Shown one piece after another: positions 21,111 to 31,815 of a stretch of 64,000 bases of DNA (the first letter of the stretch is position 1; every line of letters begins with the position of its first letter). The stretch spans positions 16,130,259 through 16,194,258 of the forward strand of contig CM064519.1 in NCBI GenBank assembly GCA_032716605.1. Reading direction: 5' to 3'. The translations under genes were made by a program, and so were the position numbers. Under the pieces are notes generated by a model. That model was not told the DNA's origin, did not search any database, and was given only the letters and a program-made list of their open reading frames with translations. This DNA is from Paralithodes platypus (Eukaryota; Arthropoda; Malacostraca; Decapoda; Lithodidae).

Positions 21111-21267
21111 TATCTTTATCACATCTTCTTGCTCAGAGCCTGGTTACATTTTCAATATTTATCTTCCATCTCCCCCTCCTCCTCCTCTCCATCTTTCTCC
21201 TTGTTCCTCTTTCTCCTCTTTCTCTTTTACTTGTTCCTCTTTCTCGTCTTCCTCTAATACTCTTAAG

Positions 21268-22146
21268 GTGTTTTATGTAAATGCTCATAGCATACGCAAT
21301 ACATTTTCAGATCTAGAGGAAATCGTGTTTACAGAACATTATGATATAATCGGCATTACAGAATCTTGGTTAAATACGGAAGACAGAGACTTTTTAGCCG
21401 AATATACGCTTCCTGGTTATACAATGTTTGAGAAAAGTCGGATCAATAGAAATGGAGGAGTTCTGTTTTTTATAAAGGAAAGTCTTAATCCCGTCTTAAT
21501 GTCAAAACCTCAAATTGCGAATATAGACATATCTTACATACTATTAAATAATAAACGAGGAACTAAAATAACACTAACTTTATTATACAGACCCCCATCT
21601 CAATCAGTGCAAACTGACAGTGAAATTTATGAACAAATTGCAGAAATAACTAACATACAAGATACCGTAATTCTTGGCGATTTCAACTTACCCGTGATTA
21701 AATGGGGCGATATTCTTACGTCACACTCTGGACACGACCTCTATGCTAACTTGCAAGAGAGTTCACTTTTTCAATTTGTACAATCTCCGACCCGTGGTAA
21801 TAATGTGCTAGACCTTGTACTCGCAACAAAAGAAGAATTAATAGATAATTTGAATGTTGGTGATGAATTCAGAAACAGCGACCATTGTACGATAACTTTC
21901 ACTTTAAAATTTACTAGTAACAAATCAAATAGCAGCATTGAGAAAGTCCCTAATTTCAAGAAAGCAAATTTTCATAAACTTAAATCAAAGCTTAAAGAAA
22001 CTGACTGGAGCTTTCTGACTAACACTAACGACATAAATACATCTTGGGAGTGTTTCACAACCACTTACCTTAAGGCAGTGCAAGACTGCATACCATCGAA
22101 AATACGGCGTCCAGGCCATAATGATAAGCCCAAATGGTGGAATTAA
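21268..22146 (+). pseudogene. LINE-G apurinic-type endonuclease domain (ORF2 N-terminal part)
   Basis: Nicks target DNA to prime reverse transcription. Visible family motifs are YVNAHSIRNTFSDLEE near the start, IIGITESWL (catalytic Glu region), LLYRPPSQS, ILGDFNLPV (GDFN box) and NSDHCTITFTL (SDH catalytic box). About 290 residues. The frame breaks near 22140 by one extra base relative to the copy at 58496 (after PKWW). Residues upstream of VFYVNA, including the initiator Met, are missing here. It is not functional as it stands. Confidence 0.9.
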
Positions 22147-22416
22147 AGATATTTCAGTGTCTGCTTGCTAAAAAATTTGCTAATGATAGATTAAAATCCT
22201 CACAAAATGACGAAGAACGGGTGAAATTTGTAGAGCTACGACGCAAAGCCAAAAAGTTAATTAAGCAAAGTAAAAAGACCCTGGAGTTACATGTTGCGAA
22301 TCAAAGTAAAACAAACCCGAAAGAATTCTATAGTTATATCAGAAAGAAAAAGTAGTTACTTCAACTGTTGGACCGTTAGTCGATGAAATGGAGAATACAC
22401 CAAAGACGAAGTACAA

Positions 22417-23409
22417 ATGAGTAATGCCCTCAATACCTTCTTTGCATCAGTTTTTACAACCGAAGACCTCAGTGATATCCCTACACCATCGCCGATTCAG
22501 ATTGATCATTCAGATGTTCTAAGCAATATCACCGTTACAGAGAGAGAAGTATTGAATTGTTTAGATAAACTCAAGGTAAATAAAACGCCTGGACCTGATA
22601 CAATCTCACCTAGAGTTCTAAAGGAAGCTAAGGATGAGCTCTCCAAATCATTGACATTGCTATTCAATGAATCCTTGCAGTCTGGGACTATGCCTGATCA
22701 GTGGAAGCTAGCCAACGTAACACCGATATTCAAAAAAGGAAGCAAATCCCTACCCAGTAACTATCGTCCAATTAGCTTAACCTCAATTGTATGTAAAATG
22801 CTAGAAACGGTCATAAGGGACAGACTCGTAAATCACTTAGAGGCAAATAACTTACTTAAAGATACTCAACACGGCTTTCGTAAAAAACGTTCCTGTTTAA
22901 CAAACCTCTTAGACTTCTTCCACGATATCCTCAACCTCTACGATGAGAGTACAGCTGTAGATATTATATACCTTGATTTTCAAAAGGCCTTTGACAAAGT
23001 TCCCCACAAACGTTTACTGCTAAAACTAAAAGCGCATGGAATACAAGACGGTGTGTTGAAATGGATAGAAAATTGGCTCAGCGACAGAAAGCAAAGAGTA
23101 GTCATAAACGGTAAGGCATCTAAATGGACCAATATAAGTAGCGGGGTACCCCAGGGATCGGTACTAGGACCAATTCTCTTTCTAATTTACATCAACGACA
23201 TAGATGAGGGTCTCACCTGTACAATCTCAAAATTTGCTGACGATACAAAAATTGCAAATAGCGTACTCTCAAAAGAACAAGTTGACGATATGCAACACAA
23301 TCTAGATAAATTGTCATGTTGGGCCCAAATTTGGCAAATGAGTTTCAATGCGGATAAATGTAAAGTACTACATGTCGGATACCTAATGAGAAAGCAAACT
23401 ATTCGATGA
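22417..23409 (+). pseudogene. LINE-G reverse transcriptase domain
   Basis: In order: KVNKTPGPDTISPRVLKEA and PSNYRPISLTS (RT fingers), HGFRKKRSCLTNLLDFFHD, IIYLDFQKAFDKVPH (motif A Asp), SSGVPQGSVLGPILFL (motif B), SKFADDTKIANS (motif C, FADD), then CWAQIWQMSFNADKCKV (motif D/E). Upstream, 22134-22355 is a Lys-rich linker in another frame, closed by a lost A near 22350. A one-base loss near 23385 ends this frame before NEKANYSMN. FADDTK with this fingers block is typical of CR1/Jockey-group LINEs. Confidence 0.92.
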
Positions 23410-24057
23410 ATGGCACTCAGCTTAAGAATGTAAACAGAGAAACCGATCTGAAACCAATATCGAGTAACCTAAAACCGAGTCAACAATGTTCAGAAGTTGT
23501 TAAGAAGGCAAACAAAATAATTGGCTTTATAGGCAGGTCATTTGAGCATAAATCCAAAGAAGTTATCCTAACCCTTTACAATTCCTTAGTCCGCCCTCTT
23601 CTGAAATACTGCGTTCAATCCTGGTGCCCTTATTACCAAAAAGATATAAACAAGCTAGAACGAGTTCAACGTAGAGTTACCAAAATGATACCTAGCCTAA
23701 AGAACAAACCATACGAAGAGCGTCTTAGAGAATTAAATCTATTTCCTTTAACCCAGCGCAGATTAAGAGGTGACTTAATTCAAGTGTTCAAAATCATAAA
23801 AAGGCATCGACAATATGAACTGTAGTAACTACTACGCTAACGAAAAATCTAATTACACGCGGGGAAACGGTTGCAAAATTATTGGTAAATCTTTTAACTC
23901 GCACGAATCTAAGAATTTCTTCTTCAATCGAGTTGTCAACTTTGTGGAATGGGCTTCCCCGAACGTTATAGACTGCATGACCGTTGATTCATTTAAACTC
24001 CGCTTAGACAAATATCTCTCATCAAACCCGCGACTGACTGCGTTTGTAAATGAATAA
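23406..24057 (+). pseudogene. LINE-G C-terminal region, in fragments
   Basis: Two frames continue the ORF: 23406-23825 (LKPSQQCSEVVKKANKI, SLVRPLLKYCVQSWCPYY, KLERVQRRVTKMIPSLK, FPLTQRRLRGDLIQVFK) and 23815-24057 (NYTRGNGCKIIGKSFNSH, FFFNRVVNFVEWASPN, SFKLRLDKYLSSNPRL), ending at TAA 24055. Compared with 47399-47790, deletions after TDL (near 23450) and an indel near 23800 (KRHRQ for KGIDN) break it. Confidence 0.85.
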
Positions 24058-24273
24058 CTTTATTTTATCCCCCCCTCAGTTACTAACCCATCTGTCATCT
24101 ACTAACTTCCTAATCCTGCCACGGACATTAGTTCCAGGGCAGTAATTCCCTTTCCAATGTTCCCTTACCCACTCTAAACCACTGTTTGGACACTTGATCC
24201 TCAGTGTTTTGGAGGACAAGCAAGCTAGAAGGGTCACTAGACCTGTTGTTGCTTGATTTCCTTTGTACTCCTT

Positions 24274-24280
<7 letters not shown>

Positions 24281-24342
<62 letters not shown>
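24281..24342. repeat. (TC)n microsatellite at the LINE-G 3' end
   Basis: About 31 TC units beginning inside the terminal TGTACTC of LINE-G. Confidence 0.95.
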
Positions 24343-24345
<3 letters not shown>

Positions 24346-24810
24346 GATTAATAATACTGGTTTTCAGTTGTACATCCACATATATAGCTATCAATCTGGT
24401 TGCCTCAGTCCTATTTGTCCAACGAACTATTATATACTATTCCTTCTACCTAACTTGCCACATCTCCGATTCTGTTGCTATCTAGCTCTCGCTCTCTTAC
24501 TTTCGTTGGCACAAGTACACTCTCTTTATTTAATTTATAACACTTTTTTTCTCTGCTTGACACACAGACACACCCACCCTCACACACACATACGCGCACA
24601 CACAAACATTTCTCTCAGCCACACAGTATATTTGTCTTACCATTTTTAATTCACGCTGAATTTGTTATGCAGCCAAGAACGCACGCACATTTTTCACACC
24701 TAATTTACTTTTACTTAGAGACTCTTTACTTTAATCATACATTATATACCGCAATGACATATCTTTATTTCATATTTTGTACCTGTCTATTTGTTATAAT
24801 AATGTATTTT
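24343..24810. other. Unassigned sequence
   Basis: AT-rich, with a CA-rich patch near 24560-24605. No gene or known repeat seen. Confidence 0.45.
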
Positions 24811-24857
24811 TACTGTATTTATATATACAGTATATATATATATATATACAGTATATA

Positions 24858-24951
<94 letters not shown>
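24811..24951. repeat. (TA)n array with TACTGTA/TACAGTA interruptions
   Basis: A nearly pure TA array whose only interruptions are TACTGTA (24811, 24856, 24901) and TACAGTA (24826, 24847). Confidence 0.95.
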
Positions 24952-24952
<1 letters not shown>

Positions 24953-25127
24953 AGGGTGAGACGGTGAAGCACTTGAGCGAGCAACCAGCCGCTTCAGAGA
25001 ATGGAGCTGCTTTGAGCCATGATGGATGCTTCACATGTCTCCCCAGGCTGGAACAAGACCTCACGGGCTTCACCGTGTTGAGCGGTGGTCAGGCTCTCAG
25101 CCTATGCCCGAGGGAGTATTTGGATAG

Positions 25128-25157
<30 letters not shown>
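24952..25157 (+). mobile_element. Poly-A-tailed retroposon (family P), copy 1
   Basis: GGGTGAGACGGTGAAGCAC, GCTTCACATGTCTC, GGAACAAGACCTCACGGGCT, GCTCTCAGCCTATGCCCGAG, then about 28 A (25130-25157). The same landmarks in the same order occur at 26579. No open frame; probably a SINE or a retrocopy. Confidence 0.65.
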
Positions 25158-25158
<1 letters not shown>

Positions 25159-25558
25159 AAAATAAAAACATATATTATACAGTATATATATAATATATAT
25201 GCGAATATGCTTCCACACTAAAGGTGTGTAGAAAAGGGTAGGTTCACTGCACAAAGTTTAAAAAAATTTAGTGCTAAAATTAAATTGCATCTAAAATATA
25301 TTGCATGCACAAAATAAGGGTTTAAAAAGTATGTCCGAGTATCTTATTAGAAGGTTCGGACTGTTGTGTACATATTAAAATAATGTTTATGTAAAAGTGT
25401 TAAATGCATTTCTCTACTTTCGTAGAACTTCAGTTATTATAAAAATGTGCAAGGGTGGCTGGCTCCAGAGTCAGGTACTTGTTCTGTACTCTTCTGTGGA
25501 TTTCCAGGCACTGGTTTAGACAATAAATTTTTTGTCTTAGGTTATGATAGTTAAACAA
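25158..25558. other. Unassigned sequence
   Basis: AT-rich, with TACAGTA at 25178. May include 3' UTR of the Penelope-like element on the minus strand, but nothing marks its end. Confidence 0.4.
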
Positions 25559-25559
25559 A

Positions 25560-26262
25560 TATTTCGTTCTTGTTCCAATATTGTTTTTCGTTCAGTCTAT
25601 TTATAGTTCTTTATTCAAATGAGGCTTGAATTTATTTATGAAGTGACTTTCTTTACTCTTTCTCAAAGCAACGTCATCTTTCTTTACTTTGTAAAAGGGC
25701 ATTATATTAAAATTAGGAGATTTATCTTTAGCACATTTTGATATGTGAGTACTAACATATAGCCCTGTATTATGTCTAATGTGGTCCCTGTGCAGGTTTG
25801 TTCTAAGTCTAAGATTCCAAGTATCGCCAATGTAGATGGAATTACAGCCATTACAACGAATCACGTAGATACAATTGAGCGTGGAACAATTCATATTATG
25901 ATTAATTTCAAATGTGTAATTAGTATCTACAAATTTGAATTGATTCCCTTCTATTATTTGTGTGCATAATTTGCATCTTGGGTTACCACATTTCGTCACC
26001 CCTTGATTTTGTACCGTATTGAATCTGGCCTTGGTAAGTTGGTTAGCAAATTCTTAAGGTTACTGGGTTGTTTCTTCGACTTTATTAATGAAACATCTTT
26101 AAATATGTGCTTAGTTTCTTGAGAGGTTGTTAATAGGGCAATTGCGGATTTTGCTCCACTGAAATGATCATCGAAGTTTGGATTGTATGTGCTTATGTAT
26201 GGTAGTATATCATTGGATGTATTGTCAGTTGCTTTATCACTGGTGCGTAGTACGCTGATGGA
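25560..26262 (-). mobile_element. Penelope-like element, 3' portion
   Basis: Minus-strand coding remnant with a zinc-knuckle-like cysteine cluster followed by a GIY-YIG-type endonuclease, as in Penelope-like retroelements (described in the next entry). The upstream side ends at a (TA)n run (26264-26287), so the RT domain is missing. Confidence 0.75.
25601..26260 (-). pseudogene. Penelope-type GIY-YIG endonuclease with Cys linker (frameshifted)
   Basis: First part (26260-25996): LLTTSQETKHIFKDVSLI and KKQPSNLKNLLTNLPRP, matching the spacer after the RT thumb in Penelope-like proteins. A one-base shift near RPDSI leads into the second frame, CGNPRCKLCTQII (CxxxxCxxC), NCIYVIRCNGCNSIYIGDT (GIY...YIG), LRLRTNLHRDHIRHN (conserved Arg and His) and LRKSKESHFINKFKP (conserved Glu), ending at 25601. 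In active members this endonuclease nicks target DNA. The call rests on motif order and remembered family features. Confidence 0.75.
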
Positions 26263-26263
26263 T

Positions 26264-26287
26264 ATATATATATATATATATATATAA
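26264..26287. repeat. (TA)n microsatellite
   Basis: Twelve TA units between the Penelope-like fragment and a SINE head. Confidence 0.9.
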
Positions 26288-26480
26288 GGGGAGGTGTGGT
26301 GGAGTGGTCTTGCCACTGGCCTGGTAATCCAAAGGTCCCGGGTTCAAATCCCAATGTATCAATGGGAAGATATTATTGGGATGGAATTTGTGCTGTACAT
26401 AGTATCAGTGCATTACCACAAGCCCACCGAAACGTCAATAAAATACCCTCATTGTTCCCTGATTAAATAGCACTGTAGGA
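26288..26480 (+). mobile_element. tRNA-derived SINE
   Basis: Head with A-box-like TGGTGGAGTGGTCTTGCCAC and B box GGGTTCAAATCCC (about 26338), then a non-tRNA body (CATAGTATCAGTGCATTACC, AACGTCAATAAAATACCC). The acceptor ends do not pair and no CCA context is seen, so it is not a tRNA gene. Single copy here. Confidence 0.6.
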
Positions 26481-26578
26481 ATATTCCCATATTCAAAATA
26501 TGCTATAGGGGTGCAATGCCTGGTGAGTTATCTGCTCAACAGGTGGCGTTGTGTGTGTGTAAGTGTGAGAGTCCGAGT

Positions 26579-26824
26579 GTAGGGGGTGAGACAGTGAAGC
26601 ACGGGAACGAGGTGGCTTCAGAGATGGGGTCGTTTTCGGTCATGAGTGAGCACCGTGCCTCATGTGAAGGCAAGATGGCAGTGCTGTTGTACTCTACGTG
26701 CTTCACATGTCTCACTCCCTAGAATGGAACAAGACCTCACGGGCTTCACTGTTCATTGTAAAGCGGTGAATGTTAAGGCTCTCAGCCTATGCCCGAGAGG
26801 AAGTAAGTTGGAATATAGAAAAAA

Positions 26825-26841
<17 letters not shown>
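26579..26841 (+). mobile_element. Poly-A-tailed retroposon (family P), copy 2
   Basis: Same landmarks as 24952 but with extra internal sequence (GTGAAGGCAAGATGGCAGTG). It ends CTCTCAGCCTATGCCCGAGA, GGAAGTAAG and 22 A (26820-26841), then (TA)n. Confidence 0.65.
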
Positions 26842-26858
<17 letters not shown>

Positions 26859-26859
26859 C

Positions 26860-26907
<48 letters not shown>
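26842..26907. repeat. (TA)n array
   Basis: TA units with one ACCTG interruption. The remainder to 27166 is unassigned. Confidence 0.95.
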
Positions 26908-26909
<2 letters not shown>

Positions 26910-27166
26910 GTGCATTGATAAACTGACTGAATGCATGAATGAACACAACAAAGCACTATATAAAATCATCTTACCCAGCCAAAACTGTCTTATTAGTTCC
27001 TATTTGTCTGGTCTGATTTAGGCAGGTGTAGACTCTTAATTAATTCTAGTTAGTGAAGGTACTTATATTTGCAACTGAAATACAGGATACAGCTTTTAGG
27101 TTGTGTTTAGCCACGAACACAGAACAATACCGATGACAAGTTATACAAGAACAATAAGTAAGGACC

Positions 27167-27450
27167 TTAACGGGGGGATGGGTCGTTCTTATTGGCCCGC
27201 TCATTTATGTATCTTTATTATTTTATTAGTTTCCTCCGTCAAACTTAAAAAACACCCCCCGAAGACGTGTACATTTTTCGATAGAAAAATGTCCTCTTAA
27301 ATTACAGGCTCGCTATCGTTCGCCGGGAAAAGATCGACACCTAAATACGCGACAAACCTTAATATTAACAAAGAAATGGCGTGAAAGGTCTTAAAATCGC
27401 CAAACGTGAGGGAGAAAGGGTACCAGAAAAACGAACCATCCCTCCATAAA
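27167..27450 (+). mobile_element. T1a element, internally shortened
   Basis: TTAACGGGGGGATGGGTCG left end (TTAA 27167-27170), ATTTTTCGATAGAAAAATG hairpin, GGCCGAAGGCC hairpin deleted, GCTCGCTATCGTTCGCC, two 32-bp units, GAACCATCCCTCCATAA end with TTAA lost. Confidence 0.85.
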
Positions 27451-27576
27451 TGTGTTCGGTTGCATCTACTTTAACAATACTCTGAGAGACAACTTGTTAA
27501 ATATGTATATGTTAACTTGTTCCATTCGATATATGCCTGTGTGTTCTGTTGTATCTACTTTAACCTGGGAGACTTG

Positions 27577-27913
27577 TTAAGGGGAGATTTCCACTTCAGG
27601 GATTTTTTTTCTTGACCCCTTTATCTCTCATGTTTAGCCCCATTGCTTTTGATATTTTAAGACGTTCGCCCCATTAGTTTGGCGATTTTAAGAACTTTCG
27701 CCCCATTTCTGTCAATTTTAAGACTTTTCGTGCCATTTAGGTGTCGTTTTTTTCCTGGCGAGCGATAGCGAGCCTGTAATTTAAGAGGAACCGGCCTTCG
27801 GCCGGGAAATTTTTCTACCGAAAAATGTACAAATTTATCTTGAAAGGGGCTCAAGGGGGTGTAATGTTAAGCTTGATGCAAGTCTAGCGAACTAACTAAA
27901 AACCTCCCCTTAA
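27577..27913 (-). mobile_element. T1a element, short-end subfamily
   Basis: TTAA 27577-27580 and 27910-27913. Reversed order complete, both hairpins intact (GGCCTTCGGCC and its neighbour). Confidence 0.92.
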
Positions 27914-28078
27914 ATATGTATATGCCAACTTGTGTATTTCAATATATGGCTTTTATTATGAACCATTTTTTCAGCTATAGTTTTATTAAGTCTACTGTAT
28001 CTACTTCTCCATCTACATGTTTATCTCTTCACATTATAACTACATACTAACATACATAAACTATATGGGTGGTATAGT

Positions 28079-28368
28079 TTAAGCTGGATATGACCCCCTT
28101 TCAAGATAAATTTGTACATTTTTCGGTAGAAAAATGTCCCGGCCGAAGGCCGATGCCTCTTAAATTACAGGCTCGCTATGGCTCGCCAGGAAAAAATCGA
28201 CACCTAAATGGTGCGAAAGGTCTTAAAATTGACAGAAATCGGGCGAACGTTCTTAAAATCGCCAAACTAATGGGGCAAGCGTCTTTAAATCTCACAAGCA
28301 ATGGGGCTAAACATGAGGGAGAAAGAGGTTCAGAAAAAAATCCTCCAGGTGGAAATCTCCCCTTAAGA
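28079..28368 (+). mobile_element. T1a element, left-truncated
   Basis: Starts at TTAAGCTGGA and enters at GACCCCCTTTCAAG. Intact hairpins and 32-bp units. Ends GGTGGAAATCTCCCCTTAA (TTAA 28365-28368). Confidence 0.85.
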
Positions 28369-28489
28369 GCTAGGAATCTCTAATCGAGTTGATTGACTAA
28401 TGGTAAAGAGTTGTATATATTCTTTGTTTATTTTGGCAACCGACAATGTTCATTAGGACAAACAAATATTCACCAATCAAGTCGATATT

Positions 28490-28565
28490 TTGTGTTCTAT
28501 GTGGATGAGGGAGGCAAAAGGCAGAGCTGGCTGTGACAAGTGCCTCCCCCAGATTTGAAAGCAGG
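28490..28565 (-). mobile_element. LINE-A 3' UTR relic
   Basis: Minus-strand CTTTCAAATCTGGGGGAGG then a hairpin (GGGAGGCA 28509-28516 with TGCCTCCC 28541-28548). Matches the LINE-A 3' UTR hairpin. No coding part remains. 28566-28997 holds only a poly-T run (28652-28673) and otherwise unassigned sequence. Confidence 0.65.
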
Positions 28566-28997
28566 TAGGGACGAAAAAACGCAAGCCAGATCGAGTAAAC
28601 CCAAGTGGGGACGAACAAACTACCGAGCTAGACTCAGTTGGTGGAGACGAATATTTTTTTTTTTTTTTTTTTTGTGACAGAAAGAAGTGTGGTGTGGTTG
28701 TTTAGTGTAGTGAAGTAGATAGCAGGAGGAGGTGTTTGTCAGAGCCAGCTGGATCACGCTGTGTAGGTGAGGCACAAACAGAAACGGTAAGGGAAGCCAG
28801 ACGAATGCAACAGGAGTTCCAGCAACTCCTTATCATATGCCTATAGGTCTCCCCTGGGTGTTGCCTTGTTCGACTGGTGCCTGCAATCTCCCCATCTGTA
28901 CAGTATATAGAGTTATTCGGCTCAAAGCGACTGACTGCAAAATCGCCAGACTATAAACTTGGACCATATTTCATCACCAAAGTTGTAATCGGTTAGC

Positions 28998-29421
28998 TTA
29001 AGGGGAGATGGGTCGTGTTTTGTTATCCCACTTCTTCCTCATGTTTAGCCCCATTATTTTTCAGATTTTATGACGTTCGGCTCATTAGTTTGGCGATTTT
29101 AAGAGCTTTTGCCCCATTTCTTTGTCAATATTAAGACCTTTCGTGCCATTTAGGTGTCGATTTTTCCTAGCGAGCGATAGCGAGCCTGTAATTTTATGAG
29201 TAACCGGCCTTCGGCCGGTACATTTTTCTACTGAAAAATGTACAAATGTATCTTGAAGGGGGGTCTAGGGTGTGTTTTTTTACAGGTTGATGGAGGTCTA
29301 GGGAGAAAACCAAAACATAATAAAACACATAAAACAGATAAAACAGATAAAACAGATAAAACAGATAAAACAATAAGCAAATAAAACAATAAGCAAATAA
29401 ATACTCCTCATCTCCCCTTAA
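28998..29421 (-). mobile_element. T1a element with a 10-bp terminal repeat
   Basis: TTAA 28998-29001 and 29418-29421. Complete reversed order with GGCCTTCGGCCGG. The subterminal segment holds five or more tandem AAACAGATAA units (about 29325-29385). The right TTAA also starts the next T2. Confidence 0.92.
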
Positions 29422-29630
29422 CCTCTTCTGTACCGGTGATGTACTTCTCATTATATTCTGGCAACTAATAAACGATTTTGTTTAGCTTAGAAAGAACGTT
29501 ACCCGTAAAAGGCTACACACTCTCTCATTTAATCCTTTGAGCTACAATATATCTCTCCTAAGCTTCACAAAATCGTCTAAATGTAGCTGAAATCGAATAC
29601 AAAAGACGCCGTCGGTACAGAAGAGTTTCA
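29418..29630 (+). mobile_element. T2 element
   Basis: TTAACCTCTTCTGTACCGG left, GACGCCGTCGGTACAGAAG right. The right GGGGTTAA has decayed to AGTTTCA. Inner arms ACGATTTTGTTTAGCTTAG and CCTAAGCTTCACAAAATCG pair. Confidence 0.88.
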
Positions 29631-29832
29631 TATCTTTCCTCAGCCTATTCACTTGACAATATTATATGCTTAAAATAATTCAGGCATTTTTCACTAAAGA
29701 TTAGATTTACCAAACACCATTTTGTATCCGATTCGGTACCACTAAGCCACGACGGAATCACAGTATTGATCAAGCAGTGAACGATAAGTGGATTAATTGA
29801 TAACACACACCCAAACACACACACACACACAC

Positions 29833-30240
29833 AGCACGTAGCCTAGTAGGTAGAGCTCTCGTCTCACACACGAGGGGTCGGGGGTTCAATCCCCGGCCGG
29901 GCGGAGACAAATTTGGCTTGTCTCCTTTCATGTGTTAGCCTCAGTTCACCTAGCTGTAAATAGGTACCTGGAATAAGTGGACGACGTTGTGACGTCCCAT
30001 CTGGGGTTGGCAAAAATGGTACAAGGCGAGATGGGTATCATATGGTTCACCTAAGCTGATGGCTACCTAAGCCTTCGGGCGAGACGGTACCGTCTATAGT
30101 GAGAATGGTACCATACAGATCCACCCTAAGCCTTCGTTTCCGATATTGCCAATTGGCTAAATACAGACTACACACACATCCACAGCCATTCCAACAGTAC
30201 ATAAAACACTTAACATGCATGTCACGCAATACATTCCCAG
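29833..30240 (+). mobile_element. tRNA-Val-like SINE (family V)
   Basis: Head GTAGCCTAGTAGGTAGAGC. The anticodon-like arm CTCGT-CTCACAC-ACGAG (5-bp stem, 7-base loop) gives a Val(CAC)-like anticodon. B box GGGTTCAATCC is followed by TTGTCTCCTTTCATGTG, TAGCCTCAGTTCACCTAGC and AAATAGGTACCTGG. The acceptor ends do not pair, so it is a retroposon. The 3' limit is uncertain. Confidence 0.75.
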
Positions 30241-30308
30241 TTAAGGAGGCGCGATAATAATGAGCTTAGCTCGCATTGCGTGGATTCCCCTTGACGAACA
30301 AGTAACTG

Positions 30309-30310
<2 letters not shown>

Positions 30311-30379
<69 letters not shown>
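30311..30379. repeat. (CA)n microsatellite
   Basis: About 34 CA units immediately before a truncated LINE end. Confidence 0.97.
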
Positions 30380-30381
<2 letters not shown>

Positions 30382-30383
30382 AA

Positions 30384-30800
30384 AGAGTTCAGAGAGTTGC
30401 CACTAAGCTGATAGCTAGCCTTAGAGACCTGCCTTATGAGGAGAGATTGGAGAGGCTAAAGCTGCCAACGCTGAGGGAGAGGAGAGAGAGAGGTGACATG
30501 ATCATGATGTTTAAGTGTGTGAAAGGTTTTGAGAAGATCGACAAGGGAGATTTTGTGGTGAGGGACGAGGGAAGAACCAGGGGTCATGATTGTAAGTTGA
30601 GGAAAGTTATATGTAAGTCTGATGTAAGAAAGTTCAGCTTCCCGTATAGAAGCATTGAGTGTTGGAATAAGTTGGATGGGGAGGTGGTGGGAGCAAGAAA
30701 TATCCAAACTTTTAAAGCAAAATTGGATAAATGTAGAGAGAGAGACAGGACAACACGAGCTTAGGCTCAAATCCTGTATACTACAATTAGGTGAGTACAC
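30384..30800 (+). mobile_element. CR1-like LINE 3' end
   Basis: Open frame from the (CA)n edge to TAG at 30762: RVQRVATKLIASLRDLPYE, LPTLRERRERGDMIMMFK, SFPYRSIECWNKLDGEVV, FKAKLDKCRERDR. This is the C-terminal tail seen after CR1-group RTs, parallel to the LINE-G tail RVQRRVTKMIPSLKNKPYE but a different family. The 3' UTR ends ATTAGGTGAGTACACAC with a (CA)n tail. The RT core is missing. Confidence 0.8.
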
Positions 30801-30839
30801 ACACACACACACACACACAAACACATACAGTATATAACA

Positions 30840-31147
30840 CAACATAGTTAATATTGTATTATAATTTTAAAAGTTAACTAAGAGTGAAATACATATCCAA
30901 TCAGGAATAAAAATATAACATGTTAAGTATACAGTACAGCCTACATTATGTGTTCTTCTCCCGTCACCTCTTTTTGTCCTTTCTCGTGTCTATTGCTCAT
31001 TCTCCCTACCCCTTGTGGGAGCAAGGGTTGGCAACTGACTGACATATTTAGATGGTTATGAATAGATATATATGAATTATATCTCATAAGCTTGCACAAA
31101 CCATTATCATCCAAATAACTTAAACTCGTATTTCGCCAAAATACCTA
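30840..31147. other. Unassigned sequence
   Basis: AT-rich. TACAGTA at 30930. No recognisable feature. Confidence 0.4.
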
Positions 31148-31504
31148 TCGGCCGTAAATTATTCACTTTTTGGTCGATTTCTTTCATTTATTAATTATTT
31201 TTCTAGTATCCTCCCTAGACCTCCATCAAACTTAAAAACACAGCCATTAGATCCCGACTTGTAGATTATTTTGTACAATTTCGGTAGAAAACTCCGGTTC
31301 TTCCAAAATTACAGGCTCACAATCGTTCGCCAGGAAAAAAAAAATCAACACCTAAATAGCACGAAAGGTCTTAAAATTGACAACGAGATAGGGTGAATGG
31401 TGTTAAAATCGCCAAACTAATGGGCTGACCTTCTTAAAATGTCAAAACTAATGGGGCTGAACACAAGGGAGAAGGAGGTCCAGAAAAACTACCCATCCCC
31501 CCGT
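31148..31504 (+). mobile_element. T1a element, degraded ends
   Basis: TTTTTGGTCGATT... CCTCCCTAGACCTCCATCAA, a decayed hairpin, CGTTCGCCAGG, 32-bp units, GGGGCTGAACACAAGG, ACCCATCCCCCCGTAA. Both TTAA sites have changed to GTAA. Confidence 0.82.
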
Positions 31505-31644
31505 AAATGATCGCTTCCTTAATCACCACTGTCTCCCTCTGTTTCCATAGTTTAAATAACTCCCTCCTTTTTCCCAGCCAATGGTCGTGGCCTTCCTTTT
31601 CGCGTTCATTTGCATACCCTTACCCCGTTGGAAGGATATCAGGT

Positions 31645-31815
31645 CATCTCGCTACAGGGTCATCTCGTTACGGGGTCATCTCGTTACGGGGTCATCTCGT
31701 TACGGGGTCATCTCGTTACGGGGTCATCTCGCTATAGGGTCATCTCTATACAGGGTCATCTCGTTACGGGGTCATCTCGCTACAGGGTCATCTCTATACA
31801 GGGTCATCTCGCTAC
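31645..31815. repeat. 16-bp minisatellite
   Basis: About eleven copies of GGGTCATCTCGTTACG with variants CTATAG and TATACA. The unit has few stops, so short repetitive frames appear. They are not genes. Confidence 0.92.

Larger units (their letters stand above)
21262..24342 (+). mobile_element. LINE-G copy 1, near full-length ORF2, decayed
   Basis: Homology with the reversed copy at 55660-58843 starts near 21262 and continues through endonuclease, linker, RT and C-terminal regions. The 3' UTR ends TTGTACTCCTTTGTACTC followed by (TC)n to 24342. All three copies end at or near this TGTACTC motif, so a TC tail seems to be part of the element. At least five indels break the frame. Confidence 0.92.

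Noticed and set aside
29834..29903. tRNA-Val gene
   Set aside because: The anticodon arm is convincing but the acceptor ends do not pair, and the sequence continues into a SINE-like body.
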